This document shows positions 43,658 through 51,667 of a DNA stretch of 64,000 bases, one piece after another. The position numbers were made by a program, and so were the translations under genes. The stretch lies in assembly GCF_031458255.1 (NCBI RefSeq), contig NZ_JAVDYC010000001.1, forward strand, positions 9,038,501 through 9,102,500, given 5' to 3'. This DNA is from Catenuloplanes niger. GTDB lineage: Bacteria; Actinomycetota; Actinomycetes; Mycobacteriales; Micromonosporaceae. Numbering within the stretch: the first letter of the stretch is position 1; each line of letters starts with the position of its first letter. The notes beneath the pieces were generated by a model. The model did no database searches and was not told the DNA's origin. It saw nothing but the letters and a program-made list of their open reading frames with translations.

Positions 43658-44647
43658 TCAGGCGCGCCGGAGCGTCTCGCTGGGGGACCGGCCGTACCGT
43701 TGCCGGTATTGTGCCGCGAAACGGCCCAGGTGGGTGAAGCCCCAGCGGTGCGCCGCCTCCGTGACGGTCTCCGCGAAACCGAACCGCAGGTCGCGATGGA
43801 CCCGGTCGAGGCGTACGTCCCGGAGGTAGCCCGTCGGCGTGACGCCCAGATGCGTGCGGAACCCGGCCTGCAGTGTTCGCGTGCCGACCCCGGCGAGCTC
43901 GGCGAGGGTGCGCGGCGTGTACGGCTGGGCCGGGTCGGCCTGCATCGCGTCGATCGCGACCTGCACGGCGCGCGGCCGGCACGGCGCCGCCTGCTGTCGA
44001 AGGTGGGCCGTGTGCTCGTGCTCGGCGGCGAGCAGCAAGCCGTTGAGCAGGGCCTGACTGAGCGGGGCCGCGGTCAGCGGGTGCGTGGTCAGCAGGCCGC
44101 CGGCCGACAGATCGTTCATGACCAGATGTAACAGCTCGGCCCATCGGCGGCCGGGCTCGCCCGAGACGTCCAGGGCGGGCGCGATCTCCCCGGGCCCGGT
44201 GACCGTGCGCTGCAGCAGCTCCGACAGCTGCTCGCGCCACACCTCCCGGTCGATGGTGAGCCCGCGCAGCCGGGTCCCCCCGGCCGTGCGGATCCGCAGG
44301 GTCCCGCGGCCCGGGCTGGTGGTGACCCCCCGGCTGCGGCTGGTTCCGACCTGCGTGCCGGCCTGCTCGAAGGACACGACACCGTCGACGGCGACCACCA
44401 CCCCGTAGAAGTCGTCACGATCGCTGCGGATCAGCGTGCCGGCGGACACCGCATGATCGGTCAGCTGCAGCGGGCCGAACTCGGCGACGTCCAGCCGGTA
44501 GGCGAAGCGCGCGCCACGAGCGTTCGCCTCCACCGCGACGAGCTTGCCGAACTCGTCGGTGTTCATGGCGGCCATCTCGTCGATGCTGTCGGTCCGGTAG
44601 CGCCGGCAGCGTCCCCGCACCACGACCGGATCTGTCACGGAGACCAC
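43658..44647 (-). CDS. AraC-family transcriptional regulator
   Basis: About 329 residues. N-terminal ligand domain of the AraC-binding-like type (SAGTLIRSDRDDFYGVVVAVDG) and a C-terminal double helix-turn-helix: PRTLAELAGVGTRTLQAGFRTHLGVTPTGYLRDVRLDRVHRDL, then AHRWGFTHLGRFAAQYRQRYGRSPSE. Start uncertain: GTG at 44647 or, with GGAG 10 nt upstream, GTG at 44638. Downstream of the FMN-binding gene on the same strand, 114 nt apart. Confidence 0.87.
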   Translation of the reverse strand: MVSVTDPVVVRGRCRRYRTDSIDEMAAMNTDEFGKLVAVEANARGARFAYRLDVAEFGPLQLTDHAVSAGTLIRSDRDDFYGVVVAVDGVVSFEQAGTQVGTSRSRGVTTSPGRGTLRIRTAGGTRLRGLTIDREVWREQLSELLQRTVTGPGEIAPALDVSGEPGRRWAELLHLVMNDLSAGGLLTTHPLTAAPLSQALLNGLLLAAEHEHTAHLRQQAAPCRPRAVQVAIDAMQADPAQPYTPRTLAELAGVGTRTLQAGFRTHLGVTPTGYLRDVRLDRVHRDLRFGFAETVTEAAHRWGFTHLGRFAAQYRQRYGRSPSETLRRA

Positions 44648-44761
44648 ACTCCACCGGACGGAGCCATTCCCTCACGGTATGGCACGGGTGGGAATCCCGG
44701 AAGGCAGCCTGGTTGCACGTCCGGGTGACGTCCGGCCGCGTCACCCGGCGACGTCCGGTCC

Positions 44762-45223
44762 TCATCGGACCGGTATCCGGTCGCGTGCCAGCCGGGTGTC
44801 CCGCATGCGGGACAGGGACACGCCCACGCCGTAGGTGACGAAATGCCCGATCGGACGGATCTCCAGGACCGCGCAGCTCGCCCGGCGCTCCGGCGGTGCG
44901 AGAGCGGCCAGCCGGGGGAGTCGGTCCAGGACGGTTCCGGGATGCACCGTCGCCTCCGCCGGAAAGCTGACGGTCGCCGGCGGAATCGGTGCCAGCAGCG
45001 CCAGCAGCCCGCCGCGCCGGATCGGCACGGTGACCGAGACCCGGCCGTCCCCGGCGATGTGCCGGGCCTTCCAGCCGTCCGGCGCGACGACCGCGTACAG
45101 CCGGTCGCCGTCGGTCCGGTACAGCACGCCACTCGACCGCGGCGCGCCCGTCGGCGTCACGTGGCTGACGACGGCGAAGGATGCACGCCCGATCGCCGCC
45201 CACACCGCCCGGTTGCTCGTCAT
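44762..45223 (-). CDS. Pyridoxamine 5'-phosphate oxidase-like FMN/F420-binding protein
   Basis: 153 residues with the split-barrel pattern: FAVVSHVTPTGAPRSSGVLYRTDGDRLYAVV, then DGWKARHIAGDGRVSVTVPI, as in small flavin/F420-dependent PNPOx-like proteins. ATG follows GGAGGTG. The usual catalytic residues vary in this superfamily, so the reaction is unknown. Proximal gene of a possible unit with the AraC regulator. Confidence 0.75.
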   Translation of the reverse strand: MTSNRAVWAAIGRASFAVVSHVTPTGAPRSSGVLYRTDGDRLYAVVAPDGWKARHIAGDGRVSVTVPIRRGGLLALLAPIPPATVSFPAEATVHPGTVLDRLPRLAALAPPERRASCAVLEIRPIGHFVTYGVGVSLSRMRDTRLARDRIPVR

Positions 45224-45315
45224 GGGTTACACCTCCGAATTCTGGACGCGCCGCACGGGCGCGGTCGTCGCTCGCCTCGACAGAACCGAAGCCCGCGGCA
45301 CCGCCCACGCGCGGC

Positions 45316-45693
45316 TCAGCGTTCGGCCACCAGGCGCCGGGCACGCAGCAGCCGCGCCCACCACGGGCGGGCCGGTGACGCCGCGCGGGGCGAGCGGGCC
45401 GGCAGGCCACGCAGGCTGATCCAGCCGCCGGGCCCCATGCTCACGGTACGGATGGCGGGACCGGGCGGCCGGCGGGTGACGGCGACCGCGGCCGCGCCGG
45501 CGACGGCCACGACGGAGGCGGCCAGCACCAGCCGGCCGGTGTCGACCACCGGCAGGAAGCGGGCACCGCCGGTAGTGATCACGAACGCACCGACCGGCCG
45601 TCCGCGGTGCGTGACCGGCACGACCGAGACACCGCCCGGTCCGGGGACGGCCGCCTGCCGCGGCGGGCTGGGCGACGGTGCCGACTGCGTCAT
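45316..45693 (-). CDS. Single-helix membrane protein, possibly GerW/YtfJ-like
   Basis: 125 residues: a Pro/Ser-rich start, a segment GPGGVSVVPVTHRGRPVGAFVITTGGARFLPVVD that resembles the core of GerW/YtfJ spore proteins, one transmembrane helix (LVLAASVVAVAGAAAVAV) and a basic C-terminal tail. ATG follows GGAGG at ideal spacing. The GerW likeness is by eye and weak. Downstream of a universal stress protein gene, from which it is separated by a strong hairpin. Confidence 0.6.
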   Translation of the reverse strand: MTQSAPSPSPPRQAAVPGPGGVSVVPVTHRGRPVGAFVITTGGARFLPVVDTGRLVLAASVVAVAGAAAVAVTRRPPGPAIRTVSMGPGGWISLRGLPARSPRAASPARPWWARLLRARRLVAER

Positions 45694-45717
45694 GGCGACC
45701 TCCAGGGTCGGTGGTCC

Positions 45718-45748
45718 GGCGGTGCCCGGCGGTCTGCCGGGCACCGCC
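45718..45748. terminator. 13-bp perfect hairpin
   Basis: GGCGGTGCCCGGC, loop GGTCT, then the perfect complement. Between the minus-strand stress protein gene and the membrane protein gene; likely terminator or attenuator. Confidence 0.6.
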
Positions 45749-45793
45749 GGTTCACGAGCACCGTGACCGACGGGTGCGGGCACGGCCGTCACC

Positions 45794-46228
45794 TCAGGCG
45801 GCCGGGTCCGTGGGCACCACCACGACCGGGCACGGCGCGCGCCGGATGCAGCCGTCGCTGACCGACCCGAGGACGCGGTGTCGCAGCGCGGAGTGGCCGT
45901 GGCTGCCGAGCACCAGCAGGCTCGCCTTCTCGGCCGCGGTGGTCAGCGCGGTGACCGGGTCGTTCTCCGCGGCCTCCACGGTCACCGTGACCGGCGGGTG
46001 CGCCCGCCGCAGCACGGCGTCGGTCTCGTCGCGCAGCAGCGTCTCCGCGCGGTGTCGCTGCGCGGCCGGGGACGTCTCGGTCAGTGGCCCGGAGTCGATG
46101 CCGTCCCAGGTCCACGCGGTCACCGCCCGGACCGTACCGCCGATCCGGGCGGCCTCGGCGATCGCCCAGTCCAGCGCGCGACGCCCGCCTGGCGAGCCGT
46201 CCACGCCGACCACGATCAGGTTCTCCAT
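45794..46228 (-). CDS. Universal stress protein, single domain
   Basis: 144 residues: VVGVDGSPGGRRALDWA start, DPVTALTTAAEKASLLVLGSHG, and the ATP-binding G2xG9xGS pattern GSHGHSALRHRVLGSVS intact, then CPVVVVP. ATP-binding UspA type. ATG follows GAGAGAG. A GGGTC-TTTT-GACCC DosR-like box lies 73 nt upstream. Divergent from the Hsp20 gene. Confidence 0.9.
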   Translation of the reverse strand: MENLIVVGVDGSPGGRRALDWAIAEAARIGGTVRAVTAWTWDGIDSGPLTETSPAAQRHRAETLLRDETDAVLRRAHPPVTVTVEAAENDPVTALTTAAEKASLLVLGSHGHSALRHRVLGSVSDGCIRRAPCPVVVVPTDPAA

Positions 46229-46300
46229 CTCTCTCACCCCTTCACCGGTACGCATGACTGGTTCCGACCCCAGTAGGCGGTCGTCGGCGGCTGCCCGGCA

Positions 46301-46314
46301 GGGTCTTTTGACCC
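46301..46314. promoter_or_regulatory. DosR-like box 1
   Basis: GGGTCTTTTGACCC, perfect 5-bp arms with 4-bp spacer, 72 nt before the minus-strand stress protein start. Confidence 0.65.
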
Positions 46315-46360
46315 GGGAGACAACCCGTTGTGCCCAGCGCCGGTCCGGGTGCCGGAGGTC

Positions 46361-46374
46361 GGGACCAAAGTCCC
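46361..46374. promoter_or_regulatory. DosR-like box 2
   Basis: GGGACCAAAGTCCC, flanked TC...TGA, the closest match in the window to the DosR consensus; 59 nt before the Hsp20 ATG. Confidence 0.75.
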
Positions 46375-46433
46375 TGACCCGTACCGGCGTGGCGCGTTCT
46401 GCTGGGGGTGAAAGCACCGTGAGGAGGTGGCAC

Positions 46434-46814
46434 ATGTCAACCCTGACCCCACTCGACCTGCTCAGGTGGTCCTGGTCGCCGTTCCCCGGACCGGGTATCA
46501 GGATCGAGGAGCAACTGGAGGGAGACCGGTTCGTCGTCCGTGCCGAGCTGCCCGGTGTCGACCCCGAGAAGGATGTCGAGGTCACGCTGTCCGGCGAGGT
46601 GTTGAAGATTCACGTGGAGCGCAAGGAGGCGTTCACCGGTAAGGCGCAGTCGGAGTTCCACTACGGTTCGTTCTTCCGCACCGTCCCGGTGCCGGCCGGG
46701 CTGCGGCCGGACACGGTGGAGGCGAGCTATCGGGCCGGCATCCTGACGATCAGCGCCCTGGTCGCGGAGAATCAGACCGCCGGCGAACCCATCCCGATCA
46801 AGACAGCGTCATGA
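46434..46814 (+). CDS. Hsp20/alpha-crystallin small heat-shock protein
   Basis: 126 residues. Alpha-crystallin domain from about 20 to 115: IRIEEQLEGDRFVVRAELPGVDPEKDVEVTLSGEVLKIHVERKE, FHYGSFFRTVPVPAGLRPDTVEASYRAGILTISAL, with the AGILT (A-x-x-x-G-x-L) signature. The C-terminal I-x-I (IPIK) oligomerisation motif is present. ATG after GAGGAGG. Close in size and organisation to mycobacterial HspX (Acr), and likewise preceded by a DosR-type box. Confidence 0.93.
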   Translation: MSTLTPLDLLRWSWSPFPGPGIRIEEQLEGDRFVVRAELPGVDPEKDVEVTLSGEVLKIHVERKEAFTGKAQSEFHYGSFFRTVPVPAGLRPDTVEASYRAGILTISALVAENQTAGEPIPIKTAS

Positions 46815-46922
46815 CGGTGAGGGCTCATTGATTCCGTGTGCGGCCGCGGAACCGGCCGGTGGGGCGCGACCCGCCGGCCGGTTCCGTCCCGGCCGGCGGC
46901 ACCGGCGCAGGCATGCGGCGAA

Positions 46923-46936
46923 GGGCCGAACGGCCC
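46923..46936. promoter_or_regulatory. DosR-like box 3
   Basis: GGGCCGAACGGCCC, perfect arms, 58 nt before the P1B ATPase ATG. Confidence 0.55.
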
Positions 46937-46994
46937 GGGCCGCGGGTGGCCGCCGTCCCTGGGCGGGCGGCGCCCGGCGGCGCCTACTGGACAG

Positions 46995-49271
46995 ATGGAA
47001 TCGGTGTTGTTCGCCCTCGCCGGACTGCTGACGGCGGCCGGGGCCGCCGGCTGGGCGGCCGGTGCCGGCCCGCTCGCGGACGTGGCCTGGGCCGTAGCTG
47101 CGGTGCTCGGCCTGGGGTATTCGACCGTGACCCTGGCCCGGGCGGTGCGCCGCCGGGAGCCGAGCGTGGACGTGATCGCCTGGCTTGCGCTGGCCGGTGC
47201 GCTGGCCGTGGGTGAGACGTTCGCCGGTGCGGTCATCGCGATGATGCTGGCCGGCGGCGCGCTGCTGGAGGCACGGGCGGCCGCGCGCGCCCGCCGGGAG
47301 CTGAGCGCGCTCGCGGCCAGGGCACCGCGGACCGCGCGCCGCCGGACGCCGGCCGGCAGCACCGAGATCCCCGTCGGGGACGTCGCGGCCGGTGACCGTC
47401 TGGTCGTCGCTACCGGCGAGGTCGTGCCGGTCGACGGCCGGCTGTGCGGGCCGGCGTCGCTGGACGAGTCCGCGCTGACCGGCGAGCCGATGCCGGTGTC
47501 CCACCGCGCCGGGGCGGACGTGCGCAGCGGCGTGGTGAACGCGGGCCCCGCCGTGGAGCTGATCGCCACCGCGACCGCGGAGGCCTCGACGTACGCGGGG
47601 GTGGTGCGCCTGGTCGCACGCGCCCGGGCGGCGAGCGCGCCGGCCGTGCGGACCGCAGACCGGCTGGCCGTGGTGTTCGTGCCGGTGACGCTGGTGCTGG
47701 CCGGAGCCGCGTGGGCACTCAGCGGGGACCCGGCCCGGGTGGTCGCGGTGCTGGTCGTCGCCACGCCGTGTCCGCTGCTGCTGGCCGTACCCATCGCGAT
47801 CATGTCGGGGTTGTCCCGCGCCGCCCGCGCCGGCGTGATCGTCAAAGGGGGAGCGGCGCTGGAACGGCTGGCCGCCGGGCGGGTGCTGCTGTTCGACAAG
47901 ACCGGCACGCTGACCGCCGGCCGCCCCGTGCTGACCGGGGTGGTGACCGCGCCCGGCGGTGACGGCGACGAGGTACTGCGCCTGGCCGCGTCCGTGGACG
48001 CGGTCTCCGCGCATGTGCTGGCCGCCGCGATCGTGACCGCGGCCGCGGACCGTGGACTGAGGACCGAGGACCCCGCGGGGGTACGGGAGGAGCCCGGTCA
48101 CGGCGTCGAGGGGATCGTCGCCGGGCACCGGGTCCGCCTCGGCCGGCTCGCCTGGGCCGCCCCCGGCGAGACACCGGCCTGGCTGCGGTCGGCCCGCCGC
48201 CGGGCCGCGCTGGACGGCTCCCTGGCCGTGTTCGCCGGCGTGGACGGCGTACCCGCGGGGGTGTTGCTCCTCGAGGACCGGATCCGGCCACAGGCGCCCC
48301 GCATGCTGCGCACGCTGCGGCGGGCCGGCGTCGACCGGATCGTGCTGGTCACCGGCGACCGCACGGACACCGCGGAGGCGGTCGGCCGGATCGTCGGTGT
48401 CGACGCGGTGCACGCCGACTGCGACCCGGCGGAGAAGGTGGCGGTCGTCGCCCGGGAGCGGCACGCCGGCCCGGTGGTGATGGTCGGCGACGGCATCAAC
48501 GACGCACCGGCGCTCGCGGCCGCGGACCTCGGCGTCGCGCTCGCCGCCCGCGGCGTGACCGCGACGGCGGAGACCGCTGACGTGGTGCTCACCGTGGACC
48601 GGATCGACGTGCTGGCCGACGCGATCCTGATCGCCCGCCGGTGCCGGGCCGTCGCGCTCACGGCCGCGTTCGCCGGCATGGGCGCGGCCGCGGTCGCGAT
48701 GCTGGCCGCCGCGGCCGGCCACCTGCCGCCGGCCGCGGGTGCGCTGCTCCAGGAAATGATCGACGTGGCCGCGATCGGCATCGCGCTGACCGCACTGCTG
48801 CCCGGCCGCGCGCGCACGGCGCGGATCGCGCCGGCCGAGACCGCGGTCGCCCGGCGCCTGCACGCGGAGCACCGCGCGGTCCGCGGCCTGATCGAGCGGG
48901 TCCGGTCGGTCGCCGACGCGCTGGCCGGCCCGCCGTACGACACCACACCGGTCCGGGACCTGTCCACACAACTCAAGGCCGAGCTGCTGCCGCACGAGCG
49001 GGCCGAGGAGGCACAGCTGCTGCCGATCGTGGCCCGGGCGCTCGGCCCCGAGGCCGTCGGCGCGCTGAGCCGTACCCACGCCGAGATCGAGCACCAGGTC
49101 AACCGCCTGGACCGCTGCCTGACCGGCCTGACCGGCGACGCCGAGCCGGAGGACGTCGTCGACCTGCGCCGCCTCCTCTACGGCCTGTACGCCATCCTGC
49201 GCCTGCACGACGCCCAGGAGGAGGAGGGCGCGTTCAGCCTCGTCCCCGCCGCCGACGGCCGGTCCGGGTAG
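46995..49271 (+). CDS. P1B-5 type metal-transporting ATPase with C-terminal hemerythrin domain
   Basis: 758 residues. Actuator TGE motif in ESALTGEPMP, metal-site TPCPLL in helix 4 (Thr257, Cys259), phosphorylation motif DKTGTLT at Asp301, MVGDGINDAPAL hinge, and QEMID in a late helix (Gln586, Glu587, Asp590). TPCP plus QE-x-x-D and a hemerythrin tail are the features of subgroup P1B-5, linked to nickel, iron or cobalt export. Residues about 619-750 carry the hemerythrin pattern (HAEH, LLPHERAEE, THAEIEHQ, RLHDAQEEE), able to bind a di-iron centre. No N-terminal metal domain. The frame is open upstream, but MESVLFALAG at 46995 starts the first helix. Confidence 0.9.
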   Translation: MESVLFALAGLLTAAGAAGWAAGAGPLADVAWAVAAVLGLGYSTVTLARAVRRREPSVDVIAWLALAGALAVGETFAGAVIAMMLAGGALLEARAAARARRELSALAARAPRTARRRTPAGSTEIPVGDVAAGDRLVVATGEVVPVDGRLCGPASLDESALTGEPMPVSHRAGADVRSGVVNAGPAVELIATATAEASTYAGVVRLVARARAASAPAVRTADRLAVVFVPVTLVLAGAAWALSGDPARVVAVLVVATPCPLLLAVPIAIMSGLSRAARAGVIVKGGAALERLAAGRVLLFDKTGTLTAGRPVLTGVVTAPGGDGDEVLRLAASVDAVSAHVLAAAIVTAAADRGLRTEDPAGVREEPGHGVEGIVAGHRVRLGRLAWAAPGETPAWLRSARRRAALDGSLAVFAGVDGVPAGVLLLEDRIRPQAPRMLRTLRRAGVDRIVLVTGDRTDTAEAVGRIVGVDAVHADCDPAEKVAVVARERHAGPVVMVGDGINDAPALAAADLGVALAARGVTATAETADVVLTVDRIDVLADAILIARRCRAVALTAAFAGMGAAAVAMLAAAAGHLPPAAGALLQEMIDVAAIGIALTALLPGRARTARIAPAETAVARRLHAEHRAVRGLIERVRSVADALAGPPYDTTPVRDLSTQLKAELLPHERAEEAQLLPIVARALGPEAVGALSRTHAEIEHQVNRLDRCLTGLTGDAEPEDVVDLRRLLYGLYAILRLHDAQEEEGAFSLVPAADGRSG

Positions 49272-49326
49272 GACCGCGGGCCGGGCGGCGGGTCGGCTCC
49301 GCGGCCCGGATCCGGCGGGTCGGGCA

Positions 49327-49340
49327 GGGCCGTTCGGCCC
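49327..49340. promoter_or_regulatory. DosR-like box 4
   Basis: GGGCCGTTCGGCCC, perfect arms, 70 nt before the stress protein/nitroreductase operon start. Confidence 0.6.
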
Positions 49341-49410
49341 GGTGCCGGGTGCCGTCGAGCACTGTCACGGTGCGTATCGCAGTCCGACGCTGGGAGTGGA
49401 GGTGGACGTG

Positions 49411-50283
49411 ATGACGGATATCGCCGGTACGACGGAGATCGTGGCCGCGGTGGACGGCTCCGGACCCGGGCAGGCGGCCGTACGCTGGGCGGCGCGCGCG
49501 GCACACCGGTCCGGGTCGAGGCTGCGGATCGTGCACGCCTACGACTGGAACTGGGCGGCCGCCCGATTCGGTGGCGCGGTGCAGCTCCGTGCCCCGGCGG
49601 TCGCCGAGGCGGAGCGGATCCTGGGCGCCGCGCGGCAGGCCGCGAACGAGGTGGCCCCGGGCATCCCGGTGTCGCTCGACGCGGTCGCCGGATCGGCGGT
49701 CGCCGCGCTGCTCGGCGAGGAGTCCGCCCTGCGGATCGTCGTCGGGCACCGGGGGAGCGGCGGCTTCGACCGGCTCGTGCTCGGCTCCGTGGGCCGGCAG
49801 GTGGTGATGCACTCGCACCGCCCGGTCGTGGTCGTCCGGGGTCATGCCGAGCGCGCCGACGGCCCGGTCGTCGTCGGCGCGGACGGTTCACCGGCCGGCG
49901 TGCACGCGGTCGAGGAGGCCTTCGCCGAGGCCGCCGCCCGGCACACGACGCTGGTCGCGATCCGCGCCTACCCGGTGCCGGTTCCACCCTGGGGTGCCGA
50001 CGTCTCACCGCTGGTCTACGACCCGCAGCGGCTGGAGGCGGCCGAACGCGCCGCCCTGCACGAGGACCTGGCGCCCGGCCGCGACAAGTACCCGCAGGTG
50101 GCCGTGGAGGCGTTGGTCGTGCGGGACGACGCGGCGGCGGTGCTGACCGGGGTGTCCGGCGCCGCGCAGCTGCTCGTCGTGGGACATCGTGGGCACGGCA
50201 CCCTGGCCGGTGCGCTGCTCGGCTCGGTGGCACTGAAACTCGTGCACCACGCCGACTGCCCGGTCCTGATCGCCCGGCCGTGA
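49411..50283 (+). CDS. Universal stress protein, tandem domain
   Basis: 290 residues in two Usp domains (about 10-145 and 155-290), each with an intact ATP motif: GHRGSGGFDRLVLGS and GHRGHGTLAGALLGS. ATG follows GGAGG. Overlaps the next gene by GTGA, so translationally coupled to a nitroreductase-like protein, as in mycobacterial DosR-regulon operons of similar content. Confidence 0.92.
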   Translation: MTDIAGTTEIVAAVDGSGPGQAAVRWAARAAHRSGSRLRIVHAYDWNWAAARFGGAVQLRAPAVAEAERILGAARQAANEVAPGIPVSLDAVAGSAVAALLGEESALRIVVGHRGSGGFDRLVLGSVGRQVVMHSHRPVVVVRGHAERADGPVVVGADGSPAGVHAVEEAFAEAAARHTTLVAIRAYPVPVPPWGADVSPLVYDPQRLEAAERAALHEDLAPGRDKYPQVAVEALVVRDDAAAVLTGVSGAAQLLVVGHRGHGTLAGALLGSVALKLVHHADCPVLIARP

Positions 50284-51083
50284 TCATGATGGCCCGCGAT
50301 CTCGTACCCTCGACCGGTGAACGGCTCGACCAGGTGCTGCTGCTGGCCGTCGTGGAGGCCGCGCAGGCACCGTCCGCTGGCAACACGCAGCCGTGGCGGT
50401 GGCGCATCCGCGGCCCGGAACTGGAGCTGCGGGCCGACCCCGGGCGCGCTCCGGCCATGGATCCGGACGGCCGGCTGCTGACATTCGGCTGTGGTGCCGT
50501 GTTGCACCACGCCCGGACCGCGATCGCGGCGGCCGGATGGCGGGTGCGGGTGACCCGCCTGCCCGAGCCGGACGAGCCGCTGCTGCTGGCCAGGCTGCGG
50601 CTGGCCGCGGTGCACGCGCCCGACCCGCGCGCGGCGGCGCTGCTCGAGGCGATCCGTCGGCGCCGCACCGACCGGCGGCCGTACGCGATGGGCCGGCTAC
50701 CGGACCGGATCCTGCACCGGCTGGTCCGCACCGTCTGGGCCGAGGGCTGCCGGTTGCGGCCGCTGACCCCGGCGGAGGTGCCGGCCGGGGTCCGCACCGG
50801 CTACGGGCCCGGCGGCGCCCTGTTGCTCCTGCACGGCCCGGCCGACGACCGGGCGCACTGGCTGCGCGGCGGGGAGGCGCTGTCGGCGCTGCTGCTGGCG
50901 GCCACCAGCGAGGGCCTCGCGACCGCGACCCTCAGCGACCCGGTGCCCACCCTCGGGCATCTGCTGGACGCCGCGGAGTACCCGTACCTGTTGGTCCGCG
51001 TCGGTCACCCCATCGGTGACGGTGACGCGCCGGCCACCGCCCGGCGCCCCCTCGCGGAGATCTTCGACATCGCCCCGCCGTGA
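50280..51083 (+). CDS. Acg-type nitroreductase-like protein
   Basis: 267 residues. N-terminal EAAQAPSAGNTQPWRWRI is the FMN-phosphate binding start of the nitroreductase fold; RRRRTDRRPY and the LLLAATSEGLATATLSDP core follow, as in the Acg (Rv2032)/Rv3131/Rv3127 group. These keep the fold but often occlude the active site, acting perhaps as flavin stores. Starts at GTG 50280 (overlap) or ATG 50286/50289. Its stop codon lies inside a 58-bp palindrome. Confidence 0.85.
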   Translation: MIMMARDLVPSTGERLDQVLLLAVVEAAQAPSAGNTQPWRWRIRGPELELRADPGRAPAMDPDGRLLTFGCGAVLHHARTAIAAAGWRVRVTRLPEPDEPLLLARLRLAAVHAPDPRAAALLEAIRRRRTDRRPYAMGRLPDRILHRLVRTVWAEGCRLRPLTPAEVPAGVRTGYGPGGALLLLHGPADDRAHWLRGGEALSALLLAATSEGLATATLSDPVPTLGHLLDAAEYPYLLVRVGHPIGDGDAPATARRPLAEIFDIAPP

Positions 51084-51131
51084 CCGAAGGGACGGGCGGC
51101 CGCGGCCGCCCGTCCCTTCGGTCACGGCGGG
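51074..51131. terminator. 58-bp perfect palindrome between convergent genes
   Basis: Two 29-nt arms, perfectly complementary with no loop, centred between 51102 and 51103 (core GGCCGCGGCC). It contains the nitroreductase stop codon (51081-51083) and ends 3 nt before the stop of the minus-strand stress protein. Either transcript would fold into a very stable hairpin; bidirectional terminator is the likely role. Confidence 0.75.
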
Positions 51132-51134
51132 CGG

Positions 51135-51623
51135 TCAGGCGGACGTTCCGGTCAGGCCGGACAGCTCTCGCAGCAACAGCCGGGTGGCGCGCCGCCGCCC
51201 GGCCTCGCGTCCCAGCGCGTCCGGCGGCACCACCAGCAGCGGGCAACGGGCGTGCCGCGCGCAATAGCCGGCTACCGACGGCCGCCACGGCAGGTGCCGG
51301 CCGCGGCCGACCAGCAGCAGGTCGTCGTCGCGGACGGAGTAGGCGACCAGCGCCGGTCCCGGCCGGCCGAACGGGACGACCCGTCGCACGGTCACGCCGG
51401 CCGGTTCGCCGCCGGAGATGTCCGCGAACGCGTCCGCGATGTCCCGCACGGCGCGCCGCCGGGCCCGATCGAGCTTCGGCGCCATGATCTCGCCGTAGGT
51501 CACCTCGGCCTCCCAGGCGCGGACGGCGTGCAACGGCACGCCCAGTTCGCGTGCCCACTCGACGCCGGTCCGCAGCGCGCGCAGACCGGCGATCGACCGA
51601 TGGACGCCCACGATCACGCGCAT
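51135..51623 (-). CDS. Universal stress protein-like, atypical nucleotide site
   Basis: 162 residues: VIVGVHRSIAGLRALRTGVEWARELGVPLHAVRAWEA start and DDDLLLVGRGRHLPWRPSVAGYCARHARCPLLVVP. The G2xG9xG(S/T) ATP motif is not conserved, so it probably does not bind ATP like its neighbours. ATG after GGAGG. 44 nt downstream of the tandem Usp gene on the same strand, likely same transcript. Confidence 0.8.
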   Translation of the reverse strand: MRVIVGVHRSIAGLRALRTGVEWARELGVPLHAVRAWEAEVTYGEIMAPKLDRARRRAVRDIADAFADISGGEPAGVTVRRVVPFGRPGPALVAYSVRDDDLLLVGRGRHLPWRPSVAGYCARHARCPLLVVPPDALGREAGRRRATRLLLRELSGLTGTSA

Positions 51624-51667
51624 GTCGCCTCCTCCGCTGCTTCGGTGCATGACGAGGGCCGGGCGGC

